A program made the position numbers and the translations under genes. The notes under the pieces are model-generated. The model did not search any database. It saw only the letters and a list, made by a program, of their open reading frames with translations, and was not told where the DNA came from. Positions 23,577-35,983 of a stretch of DNA of 64,000 bases are shown piece after piece. The DNA comes from Antedon mediterranea. Its lineage: Eukaryota; Echinodermata; Crinoidea; Comatulida; Antedonidae. Location of the stretch: assembly GCF_964355755.1 (NCBI RefSeq), contig NC_092670.1, forward strand, positions 28,631,795-28,695,794. Reading direction: 5' to 3'. Each line of letters opens with the position of its first letter. Positions within the stretch are counted from its first letter, which is position 1.

Positions 23577-23976
23577 AGGAACAATGAAGCGCAACCAGTA
23601 CGCTACTTGAAAGATATCTCTTAATTGTTGTTATTATTTGACAATATTTGGACTTTTATTTGGTGTTGAACTCATAGTGATAAACAAGGAACTCATATAA
23701 AAGGAAAGTACACTTTTTATTACAGAACCCATTGCTAGATCCAAGTGATTTAGACCTTCAACGCCTAGGCCCACGGATTGGAAAAAAAAGTTGTACCATA
23801 CGATCTATACAGGGTTAGTTTGGCCCTTTTCATTGCTGGGACCTCAAACGATCGTACCGCGTCTTTTCTGCCTTCTAATCGGCCAATCAGTGCAAGGCGT
23901 CGTTGTGCTAGGCAACAGTACTTTCTATTGTCTTCTTTTGTCCATTGAAATTGTACAAATACAACTGCATAGCGAG

Positions 23977-24414
23977 ATGGCTAATGCAACAATGCAACAC
24001 ATAGAAATGGCTGACAAACTAATTAAATCTAAGAAAACTAAAAAGAAAAAGTTTATTCTGTTGCTGTCGGGAAACTACCAGGTATATATTTATCCTGGCT
24101 GGAATGCCAAGCAAACACTGATGGCTATCACGGAGCTTTATTCCAATAATTTTTTAGTGTTGAAAAAGCCGAAAAATGGGGTGTGCAATGACTTAGAATG
24201 TACTGATGCAACTAAAGTCAATGATGCGGAACTACCTTTAGTAAATACAGCCATTGAAAGTAACAAAATAGATACTGAATGTAATGATACATTACATGAC
24301 CTGGTAACCACTGATGTAAATGACCTCCAAAACATCCATTCCGCTTGCACTCAATCACATTTTGATCACTCATTAGCTTCTCCAAATCTATCTGATTTGT
24401 TAAAAGAAAACTGA
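23977..24414 (+). CDS. LINE copy 1: small first ORF
   Basis: ATG at 23977 opens MANATMQHIEMADKLIKSKK, then a Lys cluster, a hydrophobic stretch and PGWNAKQTLMAITELYSNNF, and the frame ends LLKEN and TGA after about 145 residues. A longer frame from 23791 uses leader sequence and is less likely. In copy 2 the ORF ends with FEL and a stop, and a separate ATG (MSENENR) opens the esterase ORF. Copy 1 has lost about 18 bases there, which removes both the original stop and the next start. No known domain is recognised; an RNA-binding role is a guess from the charge. Confidence 0.6.
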   Translation: MANATMQHIEMADKLIKSKKTKKKKFILLLSGNYQVYIYPGWNAKQTLMAITELYSNNFLVLKKPKNGVCNDLECTDATKVNDAELPLVNTAIESNKIDTECNDTLHDLVTTDVNDLQNIHSACTQSHFDHSLASPNLSDLLKEN

Positions 24415-25579
24415 AAATGAGAATAGATTCCTGAAAGATAAATTACTAGCTAAAAACAATGATTGTGCTATTTTGTTTGAAGCTGTAAAAGATATTCAAC
24501 GTGAGCTTAATGAATTTAAAAAAGAGGTTAAATCCCTACAAGAAAATAGAAAATTCAAACAGAATATAAATATTAAATTCGAAGCTCTTAAGTCCGATGT
24601 AACACATTTGCAGCATACTTTACAACTGTTGTAGCAAAAAGATAAGGAAGTGACAAAACTATACGATCTACTTATCTCAGCTCATAAAAATGCTGCTAAA
24701 GCCAAAGATGAAGCATACGATGCGAAAATAACCCAAGTTGCTATTGACACATCTGACTTTATTACTGTGAAGGGGCATAGTGTTACTCAACATAAAACCT
24801 GTCCCCAACTTGGTCTATACATCTGACCTCATTGGACCTCCCGAAACAAAATCGGTCTAATGTAGAACCAAATTGTTACAGTAAAGTTATCGATGATTCT
24901 CGGACTTATTCTGAGCAGCTAATTGACACTCTATATAACGCATTGGACACGACTAGCCCTACTAATGATGTAACGAAGAGTAATGGAAAAGTTGATTCTT
25001 ATCAACTACAGCTTCATAAATACCGTAATAAACATAAAGCACTAAGCGAAACAAAAAAAATTGCTGATAAAACTGCTAGTACTCAAGATTACACAATTCC
25101 AGCTGACGTTCTGATTATTGGCGATTCAATGATTAAACATATTCGTCCCAAACGATTAAGTAATTCTGCTGAAAAAAAGGTGGTATGCCACACTATGCGT
25201 GGTGCAAAAATAGAAGACCTCGCGCATTGTGCCAAGCGTATTGCAGTAAAACATGGTGTTGAAAGAGTGATTGTTCATGTGGGAACTAACAATAGAAATG
25301 ACAGTTCAGACACTTTGACCTAAAAACCGACATATCTGTGTGAAACCTTGAAGCCAATAAAGTGCACAGTTTCCTCCATCATACACCGACGCAACCAGAC
25401 AGTCTCGAAATGTGATGATGTAGAGAAAGAAAATCACCATATGAAACTCATATGCAAAGAGAATGGCTGGGGATTTATTGATAATACAAATATTCCATTC
25501 ATGAAACTATCTTCTGATGGAGTTCATCTTAGCCCACGAGGAACAAGTACTCTGGCGAAGAACATTATTGATCACATAA

Positions 25580-26297
25580 TGTAATATAATGTTGCGTTGT
25601 TGAGGTACTAATGAAGACTCTGACTCGCTTGACTGTCGTAACACATATATTGTTTATTCAGTATAATACTTCAGTACAATATACAACTATAAGTATAGAT
25701 AAGGAACGGAGGGTCAATGATTGATGCTGTCGGTGAGGTGTGAAGTGTGTAGGTCTGCTTCTGAAGAAGTGGCTGTGAGGTGTAGATGTTCTTCTGAAAA
25801 GTGGCTGTGAGGTGTAGATGTTCTTCTGAAGAAGTGGCTGTGAGGTGTAGATGTTCTTCTGAAGAAGTGGCTGTGAGGTGTAGATGTTCTTCTGAAGAAG
25901 TGGCTGTGAGGTGTGTCTGGGCCCTTCTGAAACTTGGGAGTATATTGGCTCAGTTCATTTGCATATGTCACTACGTAATCTGTGAGGGTAACGATTGGTC
26001 CTAAGTTGATCCAGGGGTGTTTAAGTGGGAGTGATTAACGGTATAATAAGGTATTTCTGTGATGGATGACACTGTCAAATCTGTACTTAAATAGTGTCAA
26101 TCACTCCTGGTTTAACGATGGGAAAAGTCACAAAATTAAGCTAAGTGTTTTCTTTAGGGATTCTATTATAAACTAAATGGTCATTAAAACATCTGGACAA
26201 ACTCTCCTCTGGACTTTCTGGGTCAAGTTTGTGAACTTATTTGAATTCTGATACAAAGGTCGATTTCTTAAATATAAAAGTATATCGTTATATTACA
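25580..26297. mobile_element. 718-bp insertion with 10-bp TIR and ATAA duplication
   Basis: The insert begins TGTAATATAA and ends TTATATTACA, a perfect 10-bp inverted repeat, and is flanked by ATAA on both sides (25576-25579 and 26298-26301). The second LINE copy has a single ATAA at this site, which proves insertion and fixes the ends. TG...CA termini with a 4-bp duplication fit a solo LTR; a MITE is the alternative. No protein is encoded. Confidence 0.88.
25760..25920. repeat. 30-bp minisatellite inside the insertion
   Basis: About five copies of a 30-bp unit (GTGGCTGTGAGGTGTAGATG plus TTCTTCTGAA) lie in the 718-bp element. Because 30 is a multiple of three they give repetitive open frames on both strands. 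These are not genes. Confidence 0.93.
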
Positions 26298-26377
26298 ATA
26301 AGTAGTGAGTCGGCGATGAGTCCACCTCCGTCATTTTATCTGCTCTCAAATCAGTACCAACCACTTCGTCAGAGAGA

Positions 26378-29348
26378 ATGCGTCAATCATCAACAAGGGA
26401 CTATAAAAATAGATGCAAGAAAAGAAAGAAAAGAGTGGTTCAAGTACCTGGAACTTGTACGAGAGCTGCTAAATCCACGAAAACCTACTGTACCTACAAA
26501 AATTTAATTCAAATTCTGCAAATTCGTCACTTATATTTTGTTTGCTAAATGCTCGTTCATTGCGTAACAAAAGTGATGAATTCACAGACTTTGTTGTTAG
26601 TAATGACATTGATATCGTGTCGGTGTCTGAAACATGGCTTCGACCTGATGACAACCTCTCCATTGGAAACATAACTCCACTTGGATATTGTTTCAAACAT
26701 GTTCCTAGATTGGATAAAATCGGTGGAGGGGTTGGAATTTTATTTAAATCTAGTCTAAGTGTTAATATGAAAAATGATGTAAATGTTTATTCTTCATTTG
26801 AATCAATACATTTACAGTTTACATTAAGTTCAAAAACAATTTATATTGTATGCATCTATAGACCACCGAGTTTGTCTGTCACCGACTTTCTTAATAAATT
26901 TGAAAATATGATTTTTGATTATCTCATTATTCCATCAGAAATTGTGGTGATTTTAATATCCACATTGATGAAAATGAGAATATCGCTGCAAATAAATGTA
27001 ATCGTCTATTGCAGTCTTTCAATCTTATACAGCATGTAAATGTACCTACGCATGATGGTGGTCATTGTCTTGATCTCATTATTACTAGAGATGTTTCTCT
27101 GATCTCGGGGATCACTGCAAAACCGGGTATCTCTGATCATTTTTCTATACTTTGTAGTCTCGATTTCAAGAAACCACCTCTTCCTAAATCTAAAATTTAA
27201 ATCCGAAATATAAACAGTATTGATACAACAATATTTTCAAATGACATACAAGCTCGGTTGTCTGATATACATGATGTTACTTTGCAAGAAAATATTGAAA
27301 GATACTGCTCTTTAAGAGAAGTTATGGATAAACACGCACCTTTAAAAACAAAATGTATCAAACTAAATTCTTCAAAACCGTGGTATACTGATGAAATTAG
27401 ATCTGCGAGAAAACTCCGTCGCGTATTTGAGAGAAAATGGATGAAATCAAAAAATACCTTAGATAGACAGAAATATTGTCATCAGTGGTGTATTGTTAAT
27501 ATGCTTGTTGAAAGTTCTAAGAAACAATATTATTCTGATCTGGTCGAAGATTGCTCAGGTGATCAGAAGAAGCTGTTTGAAGTTGTAAACAATCTTTTAC
27601 ACTGTTCTAAATCGTCGGTGCTTCCATTTTCTCACTCAGATGAGTTGCTTGCAGAAAGAATTTCCGTATTTTTTAAAAATAAAATTGTTAATATTCGTAA
27701 ACTTCTTGTTAAAGATAGTGCTGGAAGTTTGTCTCATTACTTTAATAACGACGTATGCTGTGAAAATTATAATTGTCCCTCCCTTTGTAAATTTGAACCT
27801 GCAAGTGAAAAAGAAATTTCTGAAATTGTCAAAAACTCGCCTGCTAAATCTTGCAGTCTTGATCCAGTTCCTACTCTGTTAATTAAGAGAAATGCTGTTG
27901 TTTTTGTTCCACTAATTACACGTGTCGTTAATCTGTCTTGGAAAACTGGGGTTTTGCCAAATATTTGTAAAATCTCGCACATACGTCCTCAATTAAAGAA
28001 ATCGGATGTTGATCCTGAAAAGCTATCCAATTACAGACCAGTATCAAATCTGTGTTTTCTTGGAAAAGTAATTGAAAAAGTGGTATCTAAACGTATACTA
28101 TCACATGTAAAGGATAATTCTTTACTTGACCCGTTTCAATCAGCGTATAAAGTACATCACAGTACTGAAACTGCACTGCTGCGCGTTAGCAATGATATAC
28201 TTCGTGCGATGGATGTTGGAAAAGTAACTGCTTTAATTTTACTTGATTTGAGTGCTGCGTTTGATACGGTAGATCATAGTATTCTGACTGAGAGGTTGCA
28301 TGCTTCTATTGGGTTTGAGGGATGTGCACTAAGATGGTGTCAATCATACTTGGAGGACAGACCTCAACCCATTTGTATTAGAGAGGTAATCTCTCAACCT
28401 ACCACTTTAAATTACTCTGTTCCGCAAGGATCTGTGTTAGGTGCACAATTGTTTACAATTGATGTATATCCTATTCGTGATATCATTAAGAAATATAATC
28501 TTAGCTATCATGTTTACGCTGATGACACTCAGATATATATATATATATCGTTTAAACCTAACATGACACAGAGTGAATTATCAATTGATTTGCTTGAAAA
28601 TGTATCTCTGAAATTCGTTTCTGGATGGCCAAAGACTTTTTGAAACTTAATGATGATAAGACTGAGTTCATTCTATTTGGTTCGCAACAACAATTAGAGA
28701 TAATTCCACCTAGGAGGGTTTCCATTGGTAACTTTTGTACTAAAAATACTACACAAGTTAGAAATCTTGGTGTAATTCTGGATTCTAATATGACAATGAC
28801 GGCTCATATTTCTAAAATTACGTCTGTATCGTTATATCATTTCAGAAATATTCGAGGCATCAGAAAATACTTAAATCTTGCAGCTGCTGAGCAACTTGTA
28901 CATGCATTTGTTAGTTCGCGTCTCGATGTTTAACTCCTTGTTATATTGTCTCCCACAAAAACAACTCTACAGGCTTCAGCTGATTCAAAATACAGCGGCA
29001 CGAGTTGTTAAAAAACTACCAAGATATGCACACATATCAAATACCTTGTAAACTTTGCATTGGCTTCCTGTTAGGTACCGCATTGTTTTTAAATTATTAC
29101 TCTGTGTTTTTAAGTCTATTAATGGCATGGCTCCTGAATATATTTCTGACATGCTTAGGTTGTATGTTCCCAGACGGAATCTGCGTTCTAGTGAAACGCT
29201 GCTTCTACATCAACCTAAGTCTCACCACTCATGGGGAGACAGAGCTTTCACCGTTACTGCTCCTCGTCTATGGAATGCTCTACCGAGCTCTATCAGATTT
29301 TCTGTTGATACTTTTAAAAAAATTATTAAAAACACATTTATTCATTAA
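26378..29348 (+). pseudogene. LINE copy 1: endonuclease-reverse transcriptase ORF2, frameshifted
   Basis: The APE-type endonuclease shows LNARSLRNK, SETWLRPDD, GGVGILF, CGDFNIHIDENEN and the SDHFSI block. The reverse transcriptase shows YRPVSNL, FQSAY, LDLSAAFDTVDH, SVPQGSVLG and the YADDTQIYI catalytic box. The C-terminus has PRLWNALPSSIR and ends with TAA at 29346-29348. Frameshifts occur in the endonuclease (near 26480 and 26930), after the catalytic box (near 28620) and near 28930. A stop (TAA) is present at 27198. The order and motifs place it in the CR1/L2 part of the Jockey superfamily. Confidence 0.9.
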
Positions 29349-29680
29349 GGCATATGGAAATCATGAGGTTTCTTAAAGTTCTGGAATTTTATAGTATACT
29401 TTTTCCTGACCAGCATTATCTTTGGGGTGCCTTTGTCTTGGTTGTTGTCTCTGAGCACCCGGTCGTCTGTGGCAAGGCAAATGTGTATCCTGTTCCTTTG
29501 TTTGGTCACCTAGGTAGGGGTCCGGGACCCCGACAGAATGAGAACGGATGGGGACCCTCCAAAGAAATTGCATTTTATTTGTCAGGCATTTGTATGATTT
29601 TTTTTTTTTTTTTTTTTAATCCGCCTTGAGCACTCTTGAGAGGTATGTGCGCTATAAAAATCCTGTTATTATTATTATTA
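29349..29680 (+). other. LINE copy 1: 3' UTR and (TTA)n tail
   Basis: The 3' end carries GGTCCGGGACCC, a T run, then CCGCCTTGAGCACTCTTGAG and GCGCTATAAAAATCCTG before (TTA)n. Short tandem tails instead of poly(A) are typical of CR1/L2 elements. The GTCCGGGAC site here is the sequence into which the 7.5-kb transposon jumped in copy 2. Confidence 0.88.
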
Positions 29681-30396
29681 TCTCTCACTGATCTATCGCT
29701 CTCTCGCTGATCTATCTCTCTCTCGCTGATCTATCTCTCTCTCTCGCTGATCTATCTCTCTCTCGCTGATCTATCTCTCTCGCTGATCTATCTCTCTCTC
29801 GCTGATCTATCTCTCTCTCGCTGATCTATCTCTCTCTCTCGCTGATCTATCTCTCTCTCGCTGATCTATCTGTCTCTCGCTGATCTATATCTCTCGCTGA
29901 TCTATCTCTCTCGCTGATCTATCTCTCTCTCGCTGATCTATCTCTCTCGCTGATCTATCTCTCTCTCGCTGATCTACCTCTCTCTCGCTGATCTATCTCT
30001 CTCGCTGATCTATCTCTCTCTCGCTGATCTATCTGTCACTCGCTGATCTATCTCTCTCTCGCTGATCTATATCTCTCTCGCTGATCTATCTCTCTCTCGC
30101 TGATCTATCTCTCTCTCGCTGATCTATCTCTCTCTCGCTGATCTATCTCTCTCTCGCTGATCTATCTCTTTCTCGCTGATCTATCTCTCTCTCGCTGATC
30201 TATCTCTCTCTCGCTGATCTATCTCTCTCTCGCTGATCTATCTCTCTCTCGCTGATCTTTCTCTCTCTCGCTGATCTATATCTCTCTCGCTGATCTATAT
30301 CTCTGTATCTCTGATCTATCTCTCTCTCTCGCTGATCTATCTCTCTCTCTCGCTGATCTATCTCTCTCTCTCGCTGATCTATCTCTCTCTCTCTCG

Positions 30397-30460
<64 letters not shown>

Positions 30461-33400
30461 GCTGATCTATCTCTCTCGCTGATCTATCTCTCTCTCTCGC
30501 TGATCTATCTCTCTCTCTCTCGCTGATCTATCTCTCTCTCGCTGATCTATCTCTCTCTCGCTGATCTATCTCTCTCACTGATCTATATCTCTCTCGCTGT
30601 TCTATCTCTCTCTCGCTGATCTATCTCTCTCTCGCTGATCTATCTCTCTCTCGCTGATCTATCTCTCTCTCGCTGATCTATCTCTTTCTCGCTGATCTAT
30701 CTCTCTCTCGCTGATCTATCTCTCTCTCACTTATCTATCTCTCTCTCGCTGATCTATCTCTGTCTCGCTGATCTATCTCTGTCTCGCTGATCTATCTCTG
30801 TCTCGCTGATCTATCTCTGTCTCGCTGATCTATCTCTCTGTCTCGCAGATCTATCTCTGTCTCGCTGATCTATCTCTCTCTCGCTGATCTATCTCTCTCT
30901 CTCGCTGATCTGTCTCTCTCTCGCTGATCTTTCTCTCTCTCGCTGATCTATCTCTCTCTCTCGCTGATCTGTCTCTGTCTCGCTGATCTGTCTCTGTTTC
31001 GCTGATCTATCTCTCTCTCGCTGATCTGTCTTTCTCTCGCTGGTCTGTCTCTCTCTCGCTGATCTATCTCTCTCTCCCTGATCTATCTCTCTGTCGCTGA
31101 TCTATCTCTCTCTCGCTGATCTTTCTCTCTCTCGCTGATCTGTCTCTCTCTCGCTGATCTTTCTCTCTCTCGATGATCTATCTCTCTCTCGCTGATCTGT
31201 CTCTGTCCCGCTGATCTGTATCTGTCTCGCTGATCTGTCTCTTTCTCGCTGATCTGTCTCTCTCTCGCTGATCTGTCTCTCTCTCGCTGATCTGTCTCTC
31301 TTTCGCTGATCTGTCTTTCTCTCGCTGGTCTGTCTCTCTCTCTCGTTGATCTGTCTCTCTCTCGCAGATCTGTCTCTCCCTCGCTGATCTGTCTCTCTCT
31401 CGCTGATATATATCTCTCTCGCTGATCTATCTCTCTCTCGCTGATCTATCTGTCTCTCTCGCTGATCTTTCTCTCTCTCTCTCTCTCGCTGATCTATCTC
31501 TCTCTCGCTGATCTATCTCTCTCTCGCTGATCAATCTCTGTCTCGCTGATCTATCTCACTCTCGCAGATCTATCTCTGTCTCGCTGATCTATCTCTGTCT
31601 CGCTGATCTATCTCTGTCTCGCTGATCTATCTCTGTCTCGCTGATCTACTATCTCTGTCTCGCTGATCTATCTCTGTCTCGCTGATCTATCTCTCTCTCC
31701 CTGATCTATCTCTCTGTCGCTGATCTATCTCTGTCTCGCTGATCTATCTCTCTCTCGCAGATCTATCTATGTCTCGCTGATCTATCTCTGTCTCACTGAT
31801 CTATCTCTGTCTCGCTGATCTATCTCTGTCTCGCTGATCTATCTCTGTCTCGCTGATCTATCTCTCTCTCCCTGATCTTTCTCTCTCTCGCTGATCTATC
31901 TCTGTCTCGCTGATCTATCTCTCTGTCTCACTGATCTATCTCTGTCTCGCTGATCTATCTCTCTGTCTCGCTGATCTATCTCTATGTCTCGCTGATCTAT
32001 CTCTCTGTCTCGCTGATCTATCTCTGTCTCGCTGATCTATCTCTCTGTCTCACTGATCTATCTCTCTGTCTCGCTGATCTATCTCTCTGTCTCGCTGATC
32101 TATCTATCTCTCGCTGATCTATCTCTCTCTCTCGTTTATCTATCTCTCTCTCGCTGATCTATCTCTCTCGCTGATCTATCTGTTTCTCTCGCTGATCTAT
32201 CTCTCTCTCGCTGATCTATCTCTCTCTCGCTGATCTATCTCTCTCTCTCGCTGATCAATCTCTGTCTCGCTGATCTATCTCTCTCTCTCTCGCTGATCTA
32301 TCTCTCTGTCTCGCTGATCTATCTATCTCTCGCTGATCTATCTCTCTCTCGCTGATCTATCTCTCTCTCGCTGATCTATCTCTCTCTCTCGCTGATCTAT
32401 CTCTTTCTCGCTGATCTATCTCTCTCTCGCTGATCTATCTCTCTCTCGCTGATCTATCTCTCTCTCGCTGATCTATCTCTGTCTCGCTGATCTATCTCTG
32501 TCTCGCTGATCTATCTCTGTCTCGCTGATCTATCTCTGTCTCGCTGATCTATCTCTCTGTCTCGCAGATCTATCTCTGTCTCGCTGATCTATCTCTCTCT
32601 CGCTGATCTATCTCTCTCTCTCGCTGATCTGTCTCTCTCTCGCTGATCTTTCTCTCTCTCGCTGATCTATCTCTCTCTCTCGCTGATCTGTCTCTGTCTC
32701 GCTGATCTGTCTCTGTTTCGCTGATCTATCTCTCTCTCGCTGATCTGTCTTTCTCTCGCTGGTCTGTCTCTCTCTCGCTGATCTATCTCTCTCTCCCTGA
32801 TCTATCTCTCTGTCGCTGATCTATCTCTCTCTCGCTGATCTTTCTCTCTCTCGCTGATCTGTCTCTCTCTCGCTGATCTTTCTCTCTCTCGATGATCTAT
32901 CTCTCTCTCGCTGATCTATCTCTGTCTCGCTGATCTGTATCTGTCTCGCTGATCTGTCTCTTTCTCGCTGATCTGTCTCTCTCTCGCTGATCTGTCTCTC
33001 TCTCGCTGATCTGTCTCTCTTTCGCTGATCTGTCTTTCTCTCGCTGGTCTGTCTCTCTCTCTCGTTGATCTGTCTCTCTCTCGCAGATCTGTCTCTCCCT
33101 CGCTGATCTGTCTCTCTCTCGCTGATATATATCTCTCTCGCTGATCTATCTCTCTCTCGCTGATCTATCTGTCTCTCTCGCTGATCTTTCTCTCTCTCTC
33201 TCTCGCTGATCTATCTCTCTCTCGCTGATCTATCTCTCTCTCGCTGATCAATCTCTGTCTCGCTGATCTATCTCTCTCTCGCAGATCTATCTCTGTCTCG
33301 CTGATCTATCTCTGTCTCGCTGATCTATCTCTGTCTCGCTGATCTATCTCTGTCTCGCTGATCTACTATCTCTGTCTCGCTGATCTATCTCTGTCTCGCT

Positions 33401-34847
33401 GATCTATCTCTCTCTCCCTGATCTATCTCTCTGTCGCTGATCTATCTCTGTCTCGCTGATCTATCTCTCTCTCGCAGATCTATCTCTGTCTCGCTGATCT
33501 ATCTCTGTCTCACTGATCTATCTCTGTCTCGCTGATCTATCTCTGTCTCGCTGATCTATCTCTGTCTCGCTGATCTATCTCTCTCTCCCTGATCTATCTC
33601 TCTCTCGCTGATCTATCTCTGTCTCGCTGATCTATCTCTCTGTCTCACTGATCTATCTCTGTCTCGCTGATCTATCTCTCTGTCTCGCTGATCTATCTCT
33701 ATGTCTCGCTGATCTATCTCTCTGTCTCGCTGATCTATCTCTGTCTCGCTGATCTATCTCTCTGTCTCACTGATCTATCTCTCTGTCTCGCTGATCTATC
33801 TCTCTGTCTCGCTGATCTATCTATCTCTCGCTGATCTATCTCTCTCTCTCGTTTATCTATCTCTCTCTCGCTGATCTATCTCTCTCGCTGATCTATCTGT
33901 TTCTCTCGCTGATCTATCTCTCTCTCTCGCTGATCTATCTCTCTCTCGCTGATCTATCTCTTTCTCGCTGATCAATCTCTGTCTCGCTGATCTATCTCTC
34001 TGTCTCGCTGATCTATCTCTCTGTCTCGCTGATCTATCTATCTCTCGCTGATCTATCTCTGTCTCGCTGTACTATCTCTGTCTCGCTGATCTATCTCTGT
34101 CTCACTGATCTATCTCTGTCTCGCTGATCTATCTCTCTCTCCCTGATCTATCTCTCTCTCGCTGATCTATCTCTCTCTCCCTGATCTATCTCTCTGTCGC
34201 TGATCTATCTCTCTCTCGCTGATCTTTCTCTCTCTCGCTGATCTGTCTCTCTCTCGCTGATCTTTCTCTCTCTCGCTGATCTATCTCTCTCTCGCTGATC
34301 TGTCTCTGTCTCGCTGATCTTTCTCTGTTTCGCAGATCTATCTCTGTCTCGCTGATCTGTATCTGTCTCGCTGATCTGTCTCTTTCTCGCTGATCTGTCT
34401 CTCTCTCGCTGATCTGTCTCTCTCTCGCTGATCTGTCTCTCTCTCGCTGATCTGTCTATCTCTCGCTGGTCTGTCTCTCTCTCGCTGATCTCTCTCTTTC
34501 TCGCTGATCTATCTCTCTCGCTGATCTATCTCTCTCTCACAGATCTATCTCTCTCTCGCTGATCTGTCTCTCTCTCTCGCTGATCTATCTCTCTCTCGCT
34601 GATCTATCTCTCTCTCACTGATCTATCTCTCTCTCGCTGATCTATCTCTCTCTCGCTGATCTATCTCTCTCTTGCTGATCTATCTCTCTCTCGCTGATCT
34701 ATCTCTCTTTCGCTGATCTATCTTTCTCTCTCTCGCTGATCTATCTCTCTCTCGCTGATCTATCTCTCTCTCGCTGATCTATCTCTCTCTCTCTGGCTGA
34801 TCTATCTCTCTCTCTCTCGTTGATCTATCTCTCTGTCGCTGATCTAT
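29681..34847. repeat. 17-bp satellite, second large array
   Basis: Same unit as 9706-21736. A block of about 1.72 kb is duplicated: GATCTACTATCTCTGTC occurs near 31645 and 33362, and the TCTCGCAGATC block near 30841 and 32561. The array ends where the 3' tail of the minus-strand LINE begins. No genes. Confidence 0.98.
30399..30457. repeat. (TA)n microsatellite in the satellite
   Basis: An uninterrupted run of about 29 TA steps inside otherwise CT-rich satellite, with normal units on both sides. It probably arose by slippage from a TATCTAT variant. Confidence 0.97.
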
Positions 34848-35009
34848 AATAATAATAATAATAACAGGATTTTTATAGCGCACATACCACTCAAGAGTGC
34901 TCAAGGCGCATTAAAAAAAAATAAAAACAAATCATACAAATGCCTGACAAATAAAATGCAATTTCTTTGGAGGGTCCCCATCCGTTCTCGTTCTGTCGCG
35001 GTCCCGGAC
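34848..35009 (-). mobile_element. LINE copy 2: 3' terminal fragment
   Basis: On the minus strand this reads from GTCCGGGAC through TTGAGCACTCTTGAG and GCGCTATAAAAATCCTG to (TTA)n, matching 29517-29680. It is separated from the LINE body by the 7.5-kb element. Confidence 0.93.
35001..35009. repeat. 9-bp target-site duplication, left
   Basis: GTCCCGGAC here and at 42557-42565 flanks the 7.5-kb transposon. LINE copy 1 has this site once (as GGTCCGGGACCC). The duplication could be called 7-9 bp because the termini share bases with the flanks. Confidence 0.85.
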
Positions 35010-35860
35010 GCGATTTTTTTTTTCGTACATAAGTTGGGGACCCCCTCATGAAACGTCACAAAATAAACATGAATAATTCATCAGTTAAATTTTCTTGTTC
35101 CATGTGCACCCAAGCGTATAGCAACAAGAAGTGACAGTTTACACAAGTGTGGTACGATTCTAGGCCTATCTCCGCTGTGGTTGCCGCGTGCGATTTCATA
35201 ATACTAATAGAATAGCGGCGTTTTGTGTGGATTGTCGAAATAATCAGCCTTTAGTTTGGTGTTTTTAATATAATTTATTACTAAAGAATTACGTGTTAAA
35301 ATTATAGTTTCTATTGATACTATTAGCCTAATTACTAGTCTCTAAACCCATGTCTATTCTAGTAGTAGCTGTGTTGGTGTGTGTGACGTGTGTGTTAGTT
35401 AGGTATGACACAGTCCGAGTAATAGGCCTAAGTCAGCAAAATTAAACAATAAACATTACACAAAAATACATTTTTTATTCTCGTGGGTCTAATCCCATCT
35501 CATGTGTTCATATACGTGCATTTTTAAAGTTTCTTTGAGTACATGCATATTGTTTGATAATAAAATAGCAGAATAAAAAAATTACAGTACACACATTATA
35601 CACATTCTTTATTCTTGTGGGTCTAAGCTTTCTTTGGGCTATGTCCAATTACTACTTAGTTTAATGTCTTGTCTAGCTGTCGATTAGCCTCCACACATTT
35701 GCATAGTAGTGGACTAGGCCTTACGGTGAAGATGAAAACATTTTTTCTTGTTCCTCATTAAGCATAATAAGTGAACTCTCTTGATTCATATACATAAAAA
35801 TAAATTAATCACGTATTAAAAAGTTCCACGAAAATTTTCCTGACATTTTAAAGAAATCTT
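35010..35860 (+). repeat. Left long terminal inverted repeat
   Basis: The first 140 bases match 42556-42417 inverted almost perfectly. Pairing resumes at TACGATTCTAGGCCTA (near 35152), at AGGCCTTACGGTGAAG (near 35717) through GTTCCTCATTAAGCATAATA, and at AAAAAGTTCCAC (near 35820), each with a partner in 38375-38617. About 450 bases (35190-35710) have no partner. Confidence 0.75.
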
Positions 35861-35983
35861 GATTTTAAAAGTATAAAAGAATATATTTTCGCAGTTGCCA
35901 TTTTGTATCACATGACATCAGTTAAACCAATCATACGCGACGTTTAGGCAGCAGACGTCAAAATCACACGATGTAAACACGAA

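Larger units (their letters stand above)
24418..26507 (+). pseudogene. LINE copy 1: coiled-coil and SGNH-esterase ORF1, broken
   Basis: After a coiled-coil (about 70 residues with KDKLLAKNN and KKEVKSLQEN) comes the esterase domain: block I around IIGDSMIKH, the VHVGTNNRND motif and the C-terminal DGVHLSPRG. These match the Ser, Asn and Asp/His blocks of SGNH hydrolases, a domain known in ORF1 of CR1-like LINEs. Breaks are TAG near 24632 (CAG in copy 2), a TGA after QLGLYI, TAA at 25321, and the insertion after NIIDHI. The final part, SESAMSPPPSF to NPRKP, follows the insertion. Confidence 0.85.
23577..29680 (+). mobile_element. CR1/L2-like LINE, copy 1, near full length
   Basis: A non-LTR retrotransposon inserted in the 17-bp satellite. 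It begins AGGAACAATGAAGCGCAACC and ends GCGCTATAAAAATCCTG followed by (TTA)n, the tail type of CR1/L2 elements. In order it has a 5' leader of about 400 bp, a small Lys-rich ORF, a coiled-coil plus SGNH-esterase ORF, and an endonuclease plus reverse transcriptase ORF. All are broken by stops or frameshifts. A 718-bp insertion sits at 25580-26297. A second copy lies on the minus strand between 34848 and 51483 and lacks about 140 bp of this leader. Confidence 0.93.

Noticed and set aside
25714-26004. Overlapping frames with HSHFFRRTSTP or VRCRCSSEE repeats
   Set aside because: Products of a 30-bp minisatellite read on both strands inside a non-coding insertion.
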